From positions 1 to 64,000 of the forward strand of contig NZ_APKE01000036.1 in NCBI RefSeq assembly GCF_009835145.1: a stretch of 64,000 bases of DNA, read 5' to 3'. The number at the start of each line of letters is the position of its first letter. Positions within the stretch are counted from its first letter, which is position 1. Positions 1-7,688 of the stretch are shown piece after piece. The stretch comes from Profundibacterium mesophilum KAUST100406-0324. Lineage in GTDB: Bacteria; Pseudomonadota; Alphaproteobacteria; Rhodobacterales; Rhodobacteraceae. The translations under genes were made by a program, and so were the position numbers. The notes below the pieces were generated by a model that worked only from the letters and a program-made list of their open reading frames with translations, was not told the origin of the DNA and made no database searches.

Positions 1-163
1 AGGAGATGACCTTCATCATCTCCTCGAAGAGCGCCTGGCTGCGCTCGGTCTCGTTCTCGATGCCCGAGAACTCGTCGGCGGTGCGCAGGCCGTTCACTTC
101 CTCCGCGAAGGCCGGAGCGAGGGGGGTTGCCGCCAGAATGGCGGCGATTGCTAGGTATTTCAT
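1..163 (-). CDS. N-terminal fragment of an exported protein, probably the c-type cytochrome partner of IorAB
   Basis: Only the first 54 residues lie in the window; the gene runs off the left edge. The protein opens with a classical Sec signal peptide (MKYLAIAAILAA...APAFA) that would be cleaved before EEVNGL, so it is periplasmic. It starts 5 bases after the stop of the molybdopterin subunit, so the two are almost certainly cotranscribed. A periplasmic cytochrome c commonly follows isoquinoline 1-oxidoreductase-type subunits and accepts their electrons. That identity is inferred from position and the signal peptide, because any CxxCH haem motif lies outside the window. Confidence 0.55.
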   Translation of the reverse strand, partial: MKYLAIAAILAATPLAPAFAEEVNGLRTADEFSGIENETERSQALFEEMMKVIS

Positions 164-168
164 TGTGC

Positions 169-2340
169 TCAGACCTTTTCAGCGCGGAACGGAAGGCGGG
201 TGACCGTCGTGCCGGTCAGGGCGCGCCAGGCGTTGGCGAGGGCGGGACCCACGGGCGGGGTGCCCGGCTCGCCGATGCCCGACGGATCGGCATCGCTGTC
301 GATGATCGCGACCTCGATCTCGGGCATCTCGTTGATACGCAGCATCCTGTAGGTGTCGAAGTTCTGCTGTGCCACCGTGCCGCCTTCGAGCAAGGTGATC
401 TCGTCGAAGAGAACGGTGCCGAGGCCGTAGCCGATGCCGCCCTCGATCTGCGCGCGGATCACGTTCGGGTTGACCGCGACGCCGCAATCGACGGCACACC
501 AGACCTTGTGCACCTTGGGAAAGCCTTCGATGTCCGAGACTTCGACGATCTGTGCGACATAGGTGTTGAAACTCTCATGAACCGCGACGCCATAGCCGCG
601 CCCGTCCTTGACCCGCTCACCGGTCCAGCCGGCCATCTCGGCGACCTTCTCGAGCACGGCACGGTCGCGTCCCGCATCGTCGTTGCCCAGCAGCGCGAGC
701 CGCCCCTCGACCGCGTCCTTGCCACCCTTCTCGAGCAGCATGTCGAGGAACACCTCGGTTGCGTAGCCGGTATGGGTGTGACCGACCGAACGCCACCAGA
801 GCGGCGGAACGGCGGTTTCCATCTGCGCCCAGCCGACACGCATGTCAGGCAGGTCGTAGGGCATCTTGGTGCCACCCTCGAAGGAGGTCGGGTCGAGCCC
901 GTCCTTCATCATTCCGGCCATCGGTCCGCCGGCCATGATCGACTGGTTCACGATGACGTCTTCCCAGGCGGTGATGTTGCCCTCGGCATCGAGCGCGCCG
1001 CGCAGCTTGTGCACGGTCAGCGGACGGTAATATCCGCCTTGCAGGTCGTCCTCGCGGGTCCAGACCAGCTTCCACGATCCGTCACCGCCCGCGGCCTTCG
1101 CGATGGCCGCGATCTCGGCGCCGATATGCGCGGTCGGCTGCGCGCGGCGACCGAAGCTGCCGCCGGCGAACATCACGTTGATGATGACGTTCTCGGGGTC
1201 GATCCCGAGGCCCTGCGCGATCGCCGGCTTGTCGAGGGAGGGGAACTGCGCGCCCATCCAGCATTCGGCCTTGCCGTCCTTGACCTCGAGCACGGCGTCG
1301 AGCGGCTCGAGCGGTGCGTGGGCCAGGAAGGGGAAGCGGAACTCCTCTTCGAGGATCGTCTCGCCCGCGTCGAACTTGCCGGAGAAATCGCCGGCGGTCT
1401 CGACGTCGCGCGCGCTCTCGGCAGCTTTTGACCACTCCTCGTACATCTGCTCCGACGAACGCGTTTCGGCCTTGCTCTCGTCCCACTCGATGCTCAGCGC
1501 CTCGCGGCCCTTCATCGCGGCGGCGGTGTTGCGCGCATAGACCGCGACGCCGAAGCCGGGGATCTCTCGCACGGCCTCGACGCCGGGCACTTCCAGCGCT
1601 TGCGCATCGTCGAAGGAGGCGACCGTCGCGCCGAACTTGGGCGCGTGACGCACGACGACCGTCTGCATCCCGTCGCGGAACACGTCCATCGTGTAGATGG
1701 CCGTGCCGTCGGTCTTTTCGGGCGTGTCGAGCTTGGGCCGGTCGGTGCCGATCAGGCGGAATTCGGACTTGTCCTTGACCTTCGGCTCGGCGGGGGCCTC
1801 CTGCTGGGCTGCGGCCTCGGCGAGCGCGCCGAAACCGGAGCTCTTGCCGCTGGCCGCATGGCTGATCGTGCCCTTCTCGATCGTGATCTCCTCGGCCGGA
1901 ACGCCCCATTGCTCGGCGGCGGCGGCGATCAGCATGTGCCGCGCGGCCGCGCCGGCCTGGCGCATCTGGGTGTAGCTGTTGGCCATCGCGGTCGAGCCGC
2001 CGGTGCCCTGCAGCCCGAAGAGAAGGTTCGCGTAGAGCTCGTTATTGGCCGGCGCCTGCTCGGCGCGCATCTGGCTCCAGTCGGCGTCGAGCTCCTCGGC
2101 GACGAGGGTCGACAGGCCCGTGTTGGGCCCTTGGCCGAACTCGATATGCTTGATGATGACGGTCACGGTGTCATCGGGCGCGATCCGCACGAAGGCGTTC
2201 GGCGCGAACTTGGCCGGCTCGCCGGAGGGCGCGAAGGCGTTTGCGGCGCCCGATTGGGCACGGCCGCGCAGCGGCAGGGTCATGCCGATCACGAGCCCGG
2301 CGGTGCCGCCGAGAAATTGGCGTCTGGTCTGATTGGTCAT
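169..2340 (-). CDS. iorB: Molybdopterin-binding subunit of a Tat-exported aldehyde/isoquinoline 1-oxidoreductase
   Basis: A 723-residue large subunit of the xanthine dehydrogenase/aldehyde oxidase family, IorB subclass. Residues 6-12 read RRQFLGG followed by a hydrophobic stretch, a twin-arginine signal, so the folded Mo-cofactor enzyme should be periplasmic. Family signatures include GGSFGRRAQ near the middle and GIGEPGTPPVGPA near the C-terminus, the latter carrying the expected active-site glutamate. The protein is somewhat shorter than typical IorB (about 750-780 residues) but intact at both ends. It lies 3 bases after the 2Fe-2S subunit and just before an exported protein, giving an electron path from Mo centre to 2Fe-2S to cytochrome. 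The substrate is not readable; these enzymes hydroxylate N-heterocycles or oxidise aldehydes. Confidence 0.88.
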   Translation of the reverse strand: MTNQTRRQFLGGTAGLVIGMTLPLRGRAQSGAANAFAPSGEPAKFAPNAFVRIAPDDTVTVIIKHIEFGQGPNTGLSTLVAEELDADWSQMRAEQAPANNELYANLLFGLQGTGGSTAMANSYTQMRQAGAAARHMLIAAAAEQWGVPAEEITIEKGTISHAASGKSSGFGALAEAAAQQEAPAEPKVKDKSEFRLIGTDRPKLDTPEKTDGTAIYTMDVFRDGMQTVVVRHAPKFGATVASFDDAQALEVPGVEAVREIPGFGVAVYARNTAAAMKGREALSIEWDESKAETRSSEQMYEEWSKAAESARDVETAGDFSGKFDAGETILEEEFRFPFLAHAPLEPLDAVLEVKDGKAECWMGAQFPSLDKPAIAQGLGIDPENVIINVMFAGGSFGRRAQPTAHIGAEIAAIAKAAGGDGSWKLVWTREDDLQGGYYRPLTVHKLRGALDAEGNITAWEDVIVNQSIMAGGPMAGMMKDGLDPTSFEGGTKMPYDLPDMRVGWAQMETAVPPLWWRSVGHTHTGYATEVFLDMLLEKGGKDAVEGRLALLGNDDAGRDRAVLEKVAEMAGWTGERVKDGRGYGVAVHESFNTYVAQIVEVSDIEGFPKVHKVWCAVDCGVAVNPNVIRAQIEGGIGYGLGTVLFDEITLLEGGTVAQQNFDTYRMLRINEMPEIEVAIIDSDADPSGIGEPGTPPVGPALANAWRALTGTTVTRLPFRAEKV

Positions 2341-2343
2341 GGC

Positions 2344-2802
2344 TCAGCCCTCCAGGGTCTTGGCGGCGTTATGGATCGCCTCGCGGATGCGCACATAGGT
2401 GGCGCAGCGGCAGATGTTTCCGGCCATCGCGTTGTCGATGTCCTCGTCCGTGGGATTGGGGATCTCGCGCAGAAGCGCAGCGGCGCTGACGACCTGGCCG
2501 GACTGGCACCAGCCGCATTGCGGTACGTCGATAGCCTTCCAGGCGTCCTGGACCGCGCGGGTCTCGGGATCGTCGAGCCCCTCGATGGTCTGCACGTCGG
2601 CACCCTCGAGCATCGAGATCGGCGTGACGCAGGAGCGACGTGTCATGCCGTCCATCATCACGGTGCAGGCGCCGCATTGCGCGATGCCGCAGCCGAACTT
2701 CGTGCCGGTCAGTTGCAATTCGTCGCGCAAGACCCAAAGCAGGGGGGTGTCGCCCGGAAGATCGACGGAGCGTTCCTCGCCATTCACGGTGAATTTGACC
2801 AT
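2344..2802 (-). CDS. iorA: 2Fe-2S subunit of isoquinoline 1-oxidoreductase-type dehydrogenase
   Basis: The 152-residue iron-sulfur subunit paired with the downstream molybdopterin subunit. The N-terminal plant-ferredoxin-like domain carries the cluster-binding pattern [11 protein letters not shown]. The C-terminal helical domain carries CGWCQSGQ and CRCATY, the second 2Fe-2S cluster typical of the xanthine oxidase family. It has no signal peptide of its own; in this family it is exported by hitch-hiking on the Tat signal of the large subunit. The ATG has AGGA about 8 bases upstream. It is the first gene of the operon, so the promoter should lie in 2803-2980. Confidence 0.9.
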   Translation of the reverse strand: MVKFTVNGEERSVDLPGDTPLLWVLRDELQLTGTKFGCGIAQCGACTVMMDGMTRRSCVTPISMLEGADVQTIEGLDDPETRAVQDAWKAIDVPQCGWCQSGQVVSAAALLREIPNPTDEDIDNAMAGNICRCATYVRIREAIHNAAKTLEG

Positions 2803-2932
2803 GTCTCTGTCCTGTCATTGGAGAATGGCACATGACATAGCGGCCGAGACGCGCTCGGACAGCCTGTCATATGCCGCGGATTTGATCAGCCCCGAGCATA
2901 TCAGGTTCGCGCATGAATTGCAGGCGCCCAAT

Positions 2933-2944
2933 CGTTCGCGAACG
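2933..2944. repeat. 12-bp perfect palindrome CGTTCGCGAACG upstream of iorA
   Basis: A self-complementary 12-mer lies in the intergenic region between the divergent iorA and toxin-antitoxin genes, about 130 bases before the iorA start. Position and symmetry fit a dimeric regulator's binding site, but no regulator gene is adjacent. Palindromes of this length do occur by chance in GC-rich DNA. Confidence 0.3.
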
Positions 2945-2986
2945 CACATGCCCTGCGCTCGATGACGTTGGGGCCGTCCTGTGCGC

Positions 2987-3016
2987 TTGACCCGGAACAC
3001 TCGGATGGCCTATCTA
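2987..3016 (+). promoter_or_regulatory. Candidate sigma-70 promoter of the toxin-antitoxin operon
   Basis: TTGACC (2987-2992) and TATCTA (3011-3016) are separated by 18 bases, a good match to housekeeping promoter elements. The -10 box touches the inverted repeat at 3016-3039, as expected for an autorepressed toxin-antitoxin promoter. Confidence 0.55.
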
Positions 3017-3039
3017 TCTGTCCAAGTCGTTGGACAGAT
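3016..3039. promoter_or_regulatory. Inverted-repeat operator of the toxin-antitoxin operon
   Basis: Perfect 10-bp arms ATCTGTCCAA and TTGGACAGAT flank a 4-base spacer (GTCG). The repeat sits directly downstream of the -10 box and ends just before the antitoxin start, where the antitoxin dimer or antitoxin-toxin complex of Phd/PIN systems usually binds to autoregulate transcription. Confidence 0.6.
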
Positions 3040-3052
3040 GGGGGCGATGCAT

Positions 3053-3343
3053 ATGTGGACATTGCACGATGCCAAGAACCGCTTCAGCGCGGTGGTCGCA
3101 GCCGCGGTTGCCGGAACGCCGCAGGAGGTGAGCCGCCGTGGCAAGCCCGCCGTGATTGTGCTCTCGGTTGAGCAATATACCCGTCTTTCCGAAGCGGCCC
3201 GGCGCGACGCGGGCAGTTTCAGCGATCATCTACGCGCCTTCCCGGTGCCGGGCGATGCGCGGGGCCGCGCGGGCGACGAGACGCCCGATGCCGCCGCCCC
3301 TGCGCCGCGCGCGCAAGCCCGTCCACGCGACGTGCATTTCTGA
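3053..3343 (+). CDS. Phd/YefM-family antitoxin
   Basis: A 96-residue protein that starts MWTLHDAKNRFSAVV, the beta-strand/helix opening of Phd/YefM antitoxins, followed by the conserved GKPAVIVLS strand. The C-terminal half is rich in Pro, Ala and Arg, as in disordered toxin-neutralising tails. I chose ATG 3053 because GGGGG lies about 8 bases before it and longer versions would read through the operator; ATG at 3047 or 3038 and GTG at 2981 are in-frame alternatives. It ends 6 bases before the toxin start. It should bind the operator at 3016-3039 and repress its own operon. Confidence 0.8.
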   Translation: MWTLHDAKNRFSAVVAAAVAGTPQEVSRRGKPAVIVLSVEQYTRLSEAARRDAGSFSDHLRAFPVPGDARGRAGDETPDAAAPAPRAQARPRDVHF

Positions 3344-3349
3344 GGCGGG

Positions 3350-3763
3350 ATGATCATCCTCGACACCAATGTGCTCTCGGCGTTGCGCCGCACCGAGCGC
3401 GCCCCGCAGGTGGCGCGCTGGCTGGCCGCGCAGGAGGATGCGGCCCTGCGCATTACCAGCATCACGATCGGCGAGATCGAGCGCGGGATCGCCATGCAGG
3501 AGCGACGCGATCCGCAATTCGCCGCCGACCTGCGGCAATGGATCGACAGGACGATGCTCCTCTTTGGCGCGCGGATCCTGCCCTTCGGGGCTGATGAGGC
3601 GCGGATCTGGGGCCGGCTATCGGCCCGGCTCGGCCATGACGGGGCCGATCTGATGATCGCGGCCTGCGCATTGTCGCATGATGCGGTGATCGCGACACGA
3701 AACATCGCCGATTTTGCCCCCACCGGTGCGCGTCTGGTCGATCCCTTCGCGGCGGTTCCCTGA
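3350..3763 (+). CDS. PIN-domain ribonuclease toxin (VapC/FitB-like)
   Basis: A 137-residue PIN-domain protein. The acidic Mg2+-binding set is complete: D5 in ILDTN, E42 in the GEIERGI helix, D100 in GADLMIAA and D121 after the RN motif. Members act as site-specific RNases on tRNA or rRNA and are held inactive by the cognate antitoxin. GAGGCGGG precedes the ATG, and the gene follows the antitoxin by 6 bases. Pairing with a Phd-type rather than an AbrB-type antitoxin is common for FitB-like members. The gene looks intact, so the module is probably functional. Confidence 0.85.
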   Translation: MIILDTNVLSALRRTERAPQVARWLAAQEDAALRITSITIGEIERGIAMQERRDPQFAADLRQWIDRTMLLFGARILPFGADEARIWGRLSARLGHDGADLMIAACALSHDAVIATRNIADFAPTGARLVDPFAAVP

Positions 3764-3785
3764 TGAGGCGGCGCGGGCTATACCG

Positions 3786-4430
3786 TCAGCGTGCCGCGGC
3801 CGCGATCGCGGCGAGCTGATCGTATCGGGAGAACTGCCAGTCATGCGGCAGATCGGCGACCGGTCCCTGGCGGTAGCCTTCGGTGAAAAGCGCGAAAGGT
3901 ATCGCGGCTGCGCGGGCGGTCTGCGCGTCGATCTCACTGTCGCCGACGAAGAGCCCCGATGACGCATCGAGGGCCCGGAAGGCCGCGTGGAGCGGCGCGG
4001 GATCCGGCTTGCGCGAAGGCAGACTGTCGCCCCCGATGACCGCGCCGAAGAGCCCGTCGATGGCCAGGTGCGTCAGGATCGCATGGGTCGCGGCCAGGGG
4101 CTTGTTCGTGCAGATCCCGATCCGCGTGCCGCCGGCGATCAGGGCCTCGAGCGCCGGGCGCGCGCCCGGATAGAGACGGGTCAGTTCGACCGCCGTCAGG
4201 TAGCGCGCCTCGAACGCGGCGAGCATGTCGGCCTGCCGGGCGGGCCCGATCCCGCGCGCGGCACGCATCCGCTGCACGAAAACGGCCGCGCCCCGGCCGA
4301 TGAAGCCGCGGGTTTCGGGCAGGGTCAGCGGCGCGTGGCCCTCCGCCTCGAGCACATCGTTCGCCGCGGCGCGGATGTCGGGCGCACTGTCGATCAGCGT
4401 CCCGTCGAGATCGAAGACGATCGCGGTCAC
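3786..4430 (-). CDS. gph: Phosphoglycolate phosphatase (HAD family)
   Basis: A 214-residue HAD phosphatase. Motif I is VFDLDGTLIDS near the N-terminus, motif II is ICTNKP, the conserved lysine lies in SRKPDPAP and motif IV is VGDSEID. This pattern with a helical cap matches Gph, which removes phosphate from 2-phosphoglycolate. The start is GTG 4430, overlapping the rpe stop by 4 bases (GTGA); an upstream start would put over 200 unrelated residues inside rpe. An rpe-gph pair is a common arrangement. Exact substrate is inferred; other small phosphoesters are possible. Confidence 0.85.
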   Translation of the reverse strand: MTAIVFDLDGTLIDSAPDIRAAANDVLEAEGHAPLTLPETRGFIGRGAAVFVQRMRAARGIGPARQADMLAAFEARYLTAVELTRLYPGARPALEALIAGGTRIGICTNKPLAATHAILTHLAIDGLFGAVIGGDSLPSRKPDPAPLHAAFRALDASSGLFVGDSEIDAQTARAAAIPFALFTEGYRQGPVADLPHDWQFSRYDQLAAIAAAAR

Positions 4431-5137
4431 TTCGCCCCTGCGCCCGCACCGCACGCGGCCTCGGCCGCATCGCGGATCGCGCGGATATTGGCCCCGTAGG
4501 GTGCGGGATCGTGCACGCTGCCACCCTTGAAGACCGCCGAACCCGCGACGAGGACATCCGCGCCCGCGGCGGCCACCAGTGGCGCCGTTTCGGGATCGAC
4601 CCCGCCATCGATCTCGATATGAATGTCGCGATCCCCGATCATGGCGCGCAACTCGGCGACCTTCTCGACCTGGCTGTGAATGAACTTCTGGCCCCCAAAG
4701 CCGGGATTGACCGTCATCACGCAGACAAGATCGACCATGTCGAGAAGGGGCGCCGCCATCGCGGCCGGCGTGCCGGGATTGAGTGCCAGCCCGGCTTTCG
4801 CCCCTGCGCCGCGAATGGCCTGCAGCGTGCGGTGGATATGCGGTCCTGCCTCGGCATGGGCGGTGATGATGTCGGCGCCCGCGCGGGCAAAGGCCTCGAT
4901 ATAGGGATCGACGGGCGCGATCATCAGATGCACATCCATAACGCCCCGGATATGGGGCCGGATGGCGGCGCAGGTGGCGGGGCCGAAAGTGATGTTGGGA
5001 ACGAAGTGACCGTCCATCACGTCCACATGGACCCAGTCGCAGCCCTGCGCCTCGATCGCGGCGCATTCGGCGCCGAAATTGGCAAAATCGGCCGAAAGGA
5101 TCGAAGGGGCGATCTTGATGGATCGGTCAAAGCTCAT
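4427..5137 (-). CDS. rpe: Ribulose-phosphate 3-epimerase
   Basis: A 236-residue TIM-barrel protein. It opens with KIAPSILSADFANFG, then VHVDVMDGHFVPNITFGP with metal-binding His and Asp, then VNPGFGGQKFI and EIDGGV, the standard Rpe signatures. It interconverts ribulose 5-phosphate and xylulose 5-phosphate in the pentose phosphate pathway, in the cytoplasm. Length is typical although the C-terminus carries a few extra Gly/Ala residues. It is translationally coupled to gph. Confidence 0.95.
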   Translation of the reverse strand: MSFDRSIKIAPSILSADFANFGAECAAIEAQGCDWVHVDVMDGHFVPNITFGPATCAAIRPHIRGVMDVHLMIAPVDPYIEAFARAGADIITAHAEAGPHIHRTLQAIRGAGAKAGLALNPGTPAAMAAPLLDMVDLVCVMTVNPGFGGQKFIHSQVEKVAELRAMIGDRDIHIEIDGGVDPETAPLVAAAGADVLVAGSAVFKGGSVHDPAPYGANIRAIRDAAEAACGAGAGAK

Positions 5138-5211
5138 GGTCTGTTACCTTTCTGGCAGGGATGGGCGGCGGCGCGTTCGGCGGGCGGCGGACGCCTCGCC
5201 CCGATGCGCCG

Positions 5212-7464
5212 TCAGGCTTTCGCCTTCGGCGCGCGGGGCTTGAACGTCTCGCGCAGGATCGCGAGCCGTTCGTGATGACGCGTGTCCTGCGAACGCTCTG
5301 CAAGCCCTTCCGCGAGCGCGAGCGCCTCGCGCCGTTCCGGCAGGCTCGAGAAGGCGTAGGTTCCGAGGAAGTCGATCTCGTCCTGGCCGAGCTCGCGGAT
5401 CAGGTGTTGCACGAGGTAGTGCACGATCTGCGCGACGGCTCCGGATTTGAGGTGTTGGCAATCGCGCTGCCAGAAATCCCAGCTGCGCGCGCCCGACACG
5501 ATCTCGTAGGACGGGAAATAGAACAGATCATCGCCCCAGCGTTGATCGAGCACGCCGCAGGCCGAGCGCAGCGTGCTCTTGGAATATCCGTTCGCGCTCA
5601 CGCAGCTCAGGCCGGTGAAGGTCCGGATCAACGGAACGGGAGAGGTCGTGATGACGAATTTCGCGTCGGCATTCACCTCCCGGATCAGCGAAAAGGCCTT
5701 GTCGATGAAGGCGACCGACGCGTTCACGTCGAGATTGTGGAACTCGAACCGTTCGGCGAAGGGCAGCAGCTGCCGGGTGAGCGGCGCGCCGTCGATGTAT
5801 TTGCCGGTTTCCAGGTCCTTCCAGCATTCGGTCATCCCCAGCGTGATCATCACCGTATCGGCGGTGAAGAGCTCGCGGTAGACTTGGTAGACCTGCGCGC
5901 GCCGCTGTGCGTGCCGCGCCCGCGTCACCGGAACGAAACCGGCGAGCTGCAGATCGACCACCTGGTCCTCGCCGACCTCGATGCTCAGTTCGGCAAGATC
6001 GGAGGGGCGCATCTTGTCGTCGCGCAGGTAGATCTCGCGCGCCCATTCGACGGCATGGAGGATGCTGGGCGGGTTGTACTTGTCGAGGATGCCATTGGGC
6101 CGGCCGGCCCATTCCTCGCGACGCGCCTTGATCCCGAGGGTGGGCAACTCGAAGCCCAGGACGTCGAAATATTCCTCGATGTTACGGGCGAAGCAGCTTC
6201 CGATGGTAAAGACCTTCGCGCCTGTCTCGATCTGGAAGGGCGGCTCGATCGTCGGCCAGGTCTTGGTGCTGAGATATTCGACCTCCGATGTCAGCCGGCA
6301 CATCGCCTTGCGGGTGCGCGCCATCGCCTCGCGCGCGGGCATCTGCTCGATCATGCCGGTCAGCGTCGCCGCCGCGAATGCCGGGCGGTCCGATGGGGCA
6401 GGCGCCGATGGGGCGGGGGCCTCGGTGCGTGCCGGGCCGGAGCGCCGCGCGGCGGGCGCCTCCAGGGGGGCCAGCTGCGCCGCGATGTCGGGGGCCTGCG
6501 CCTCGATGGCGTCGAGGGCCGTGCGAAGCTCGGCGCGGCTCGCCGGCTCGAAGGCCGGACGCCCCCCGAGCCCGTGATCCTCGATGGCCGCGGCGCCGGG
6601 CTGCATCTGCTGGAAGACCGCCTGCGCCTCGAGCTGTGGGCCCATGGCCGCGCGCGCCTCCTCCGTCCAGAAGGTCATCTTCGCATCGAAGGGAGGCGCG
6701 GCGTTCAACTGGTCGAGGATCTGGATCAGGCGGGGCTTGTCGCGGGGGGCGATATGCGCGTTGGCGCGGCGCAGGATGTCCAGGAGCTTGGCCTGCAGCG
6801 AGACATTGTGCCGCCCGGCGGCCTCGGCGACCTCGTAGGACGGGCAGTAATCGGCCAGGAGCGCACCGACGATCCCCTTGGGATGGGTCATGTCCGCCTC
6901 GTAGGAGCGGATCGTGACCTTCGGGAAGATCCGCTGCCAGATGGTGATGATCGTGGCGATGTCGTATTCCACGAAACGGGTGCGCAGATAGGTCGTGAAA
7001 TCGCCGGAGAACATCGTCTTCTTGACGTTCTCCTGGTAGTAGGACTCGGCCAGCGGAAAGACGTCGCGCAGGGTGAAGACCACCTCCACATCGTTCCCGG
7101 GCAGAACCTCGCGCAGGCGCTCGACATAGGCGATGCGGGCACGCCAGTGCTCGGCCGGGCTCTGCGCGCGCGCCTCGCCGGGATCGGCGGCATGGCGGAT
7201 CATCGATTCCGCGCTCAGGAACAGGACGTCGCCGCGCGCCGCTTGGGCCGCGATGTAGTCGCGGAACTCGGCGACCCGCTCGGGCGCCTCGGCGACCTGC
7301 TTGGCGAAGTAGAAGTTCCCGGCGATCTTGCCGGGGTCTCCCGTCTCGGCAAAATCGGGATGAATGAAGCCCGCCGCCGCCAACGCGTCGCGATGCGTCT
7401 TGAGATAGGTCTGGATGGCCGTGGTCCCGGTCTTGTGGAACCCTGGATGAACGATAATCTTCAT
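5212..7464 (-). CDS. Sulfotransferase-like plus GSCFA two-domain protein
   Basis: A 750-residue fusion. Residues 1-200 look like a sulfotransferase: IIVHPGFHKTGTTAIQ at the N-terminus is the PAPS 5'-phosphosulfate loop, and FTLRDVFPLAESYY near 130 fits the 3'-phosphate site. A Pro/Ala-rich linker (about 335-362) follows. Residues 405-740 are a GSCFA domain with VFTIGSCFARNIEEYF at about 418-433, a TLGMTE motif near 541 and a late FPSYEIV...H segment, an SGNH-hydrolase-like family often associated with polysaccharides. It has no signal peptide or membrane segment, so it acts in the cytoplasm, probably sulfating a polysaccharide precursor and processing an ester. It is divergent from the glycosyltransferase at 7689. 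Confidence 0.8.
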   Translation of the reverse strand: MKIIVHPGFHKTGTTAIQTYLKTHRDALAAAGFIHPDFAETGDPGKIAGNFYFAKQVAEAPERVAEFRDYIAAQAARGDVLFLSAESMIRHAADPGEARAQSPAEHWRARIAYVERLREVLPGNDVEVVFTLRDVFPLAESYYQENVKKTMFSGDFTTYLRTRFVEYDIATIITIWQRIFPKVTIRSYEADMTHPKGIVGALLADYCPSYEVAEAAGRHNVSLQAKLLDILRRANAHIAPRDKPRLIQILDQLNAAPPFDAKMTFWTEEARAAMGPQLEAQAVFQQMQPGAAAIEDHGLGGRPAFEPASRAELRTALDAIEAQAPDIAAQLAPLEAPAARRSGPARTEAPAPSAPAPSDRPAFAAATLTGMIEQMPAREAMARTRKAMCRLTSEVEYLSTKTWPTIEPPFQIETGAKVFTIGSCFARNIEEYFDVLGFELPTLGIKARREEWAGRPNGILDKYNPPSILHAVEWAREIYLRDDKMRPSDLAELSIEVGEDQVVDLQLAGFVPVTRARHAQRRAQVYQVYRELFTADTVMITLGMTECWKDLETGKYIDGAPLTRQLLPFAERFEFHNLDVNASVAFIDKAFSLIREVNADAKFVITTSPVPLIRTFTGLSCVSANGYSKSTLRSACGVLDQRWGDDLFYFPSYEIVSGARSWDFWQRDCQHLKSGAVAQIVHYLVQHLIRELGQDEIDFLGTYAFSSLPERREALALAEGLAERSQDTRHHERLAILRETFKPRAPKAKA

Positions 7465-7688
7465 GGCGTGACCTGGCGCTGCGTGGTGTTCGGAAAATCA
7501 GGCCGCAGTTTCTCAGATGCGCGCAGGCTTGACCAGCGCATTGTCCCCGGCTGCCGGCGATCCGCCGGCCACCGGCATGCGCCGCGCAGTTCCACCTTGC
7601 GGGATGGGAGCAGGTTTCATATGACCGTCCGCGCCGGACATGGCCCGAGACGGACCGGCCGGAAAGACCCGCGATCGAGGAGATGTGG

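Noticed and set aside
169-2802. Xanthine dehydrogenase that would complete the purine pathway at 42-47 kb
   Set aside because: The large subunit has a Tat signal, the subunit layout is the IorAB type and no FAD subunit is present, so a periplasmic hydroxylase on another substrate fits better.
2815-3000. Small minus-strand open frame of 61 residues before iorA
   Set aside because: No ribosome-binding site or domain, and it overlaps the toxin-antitoxin promoter.
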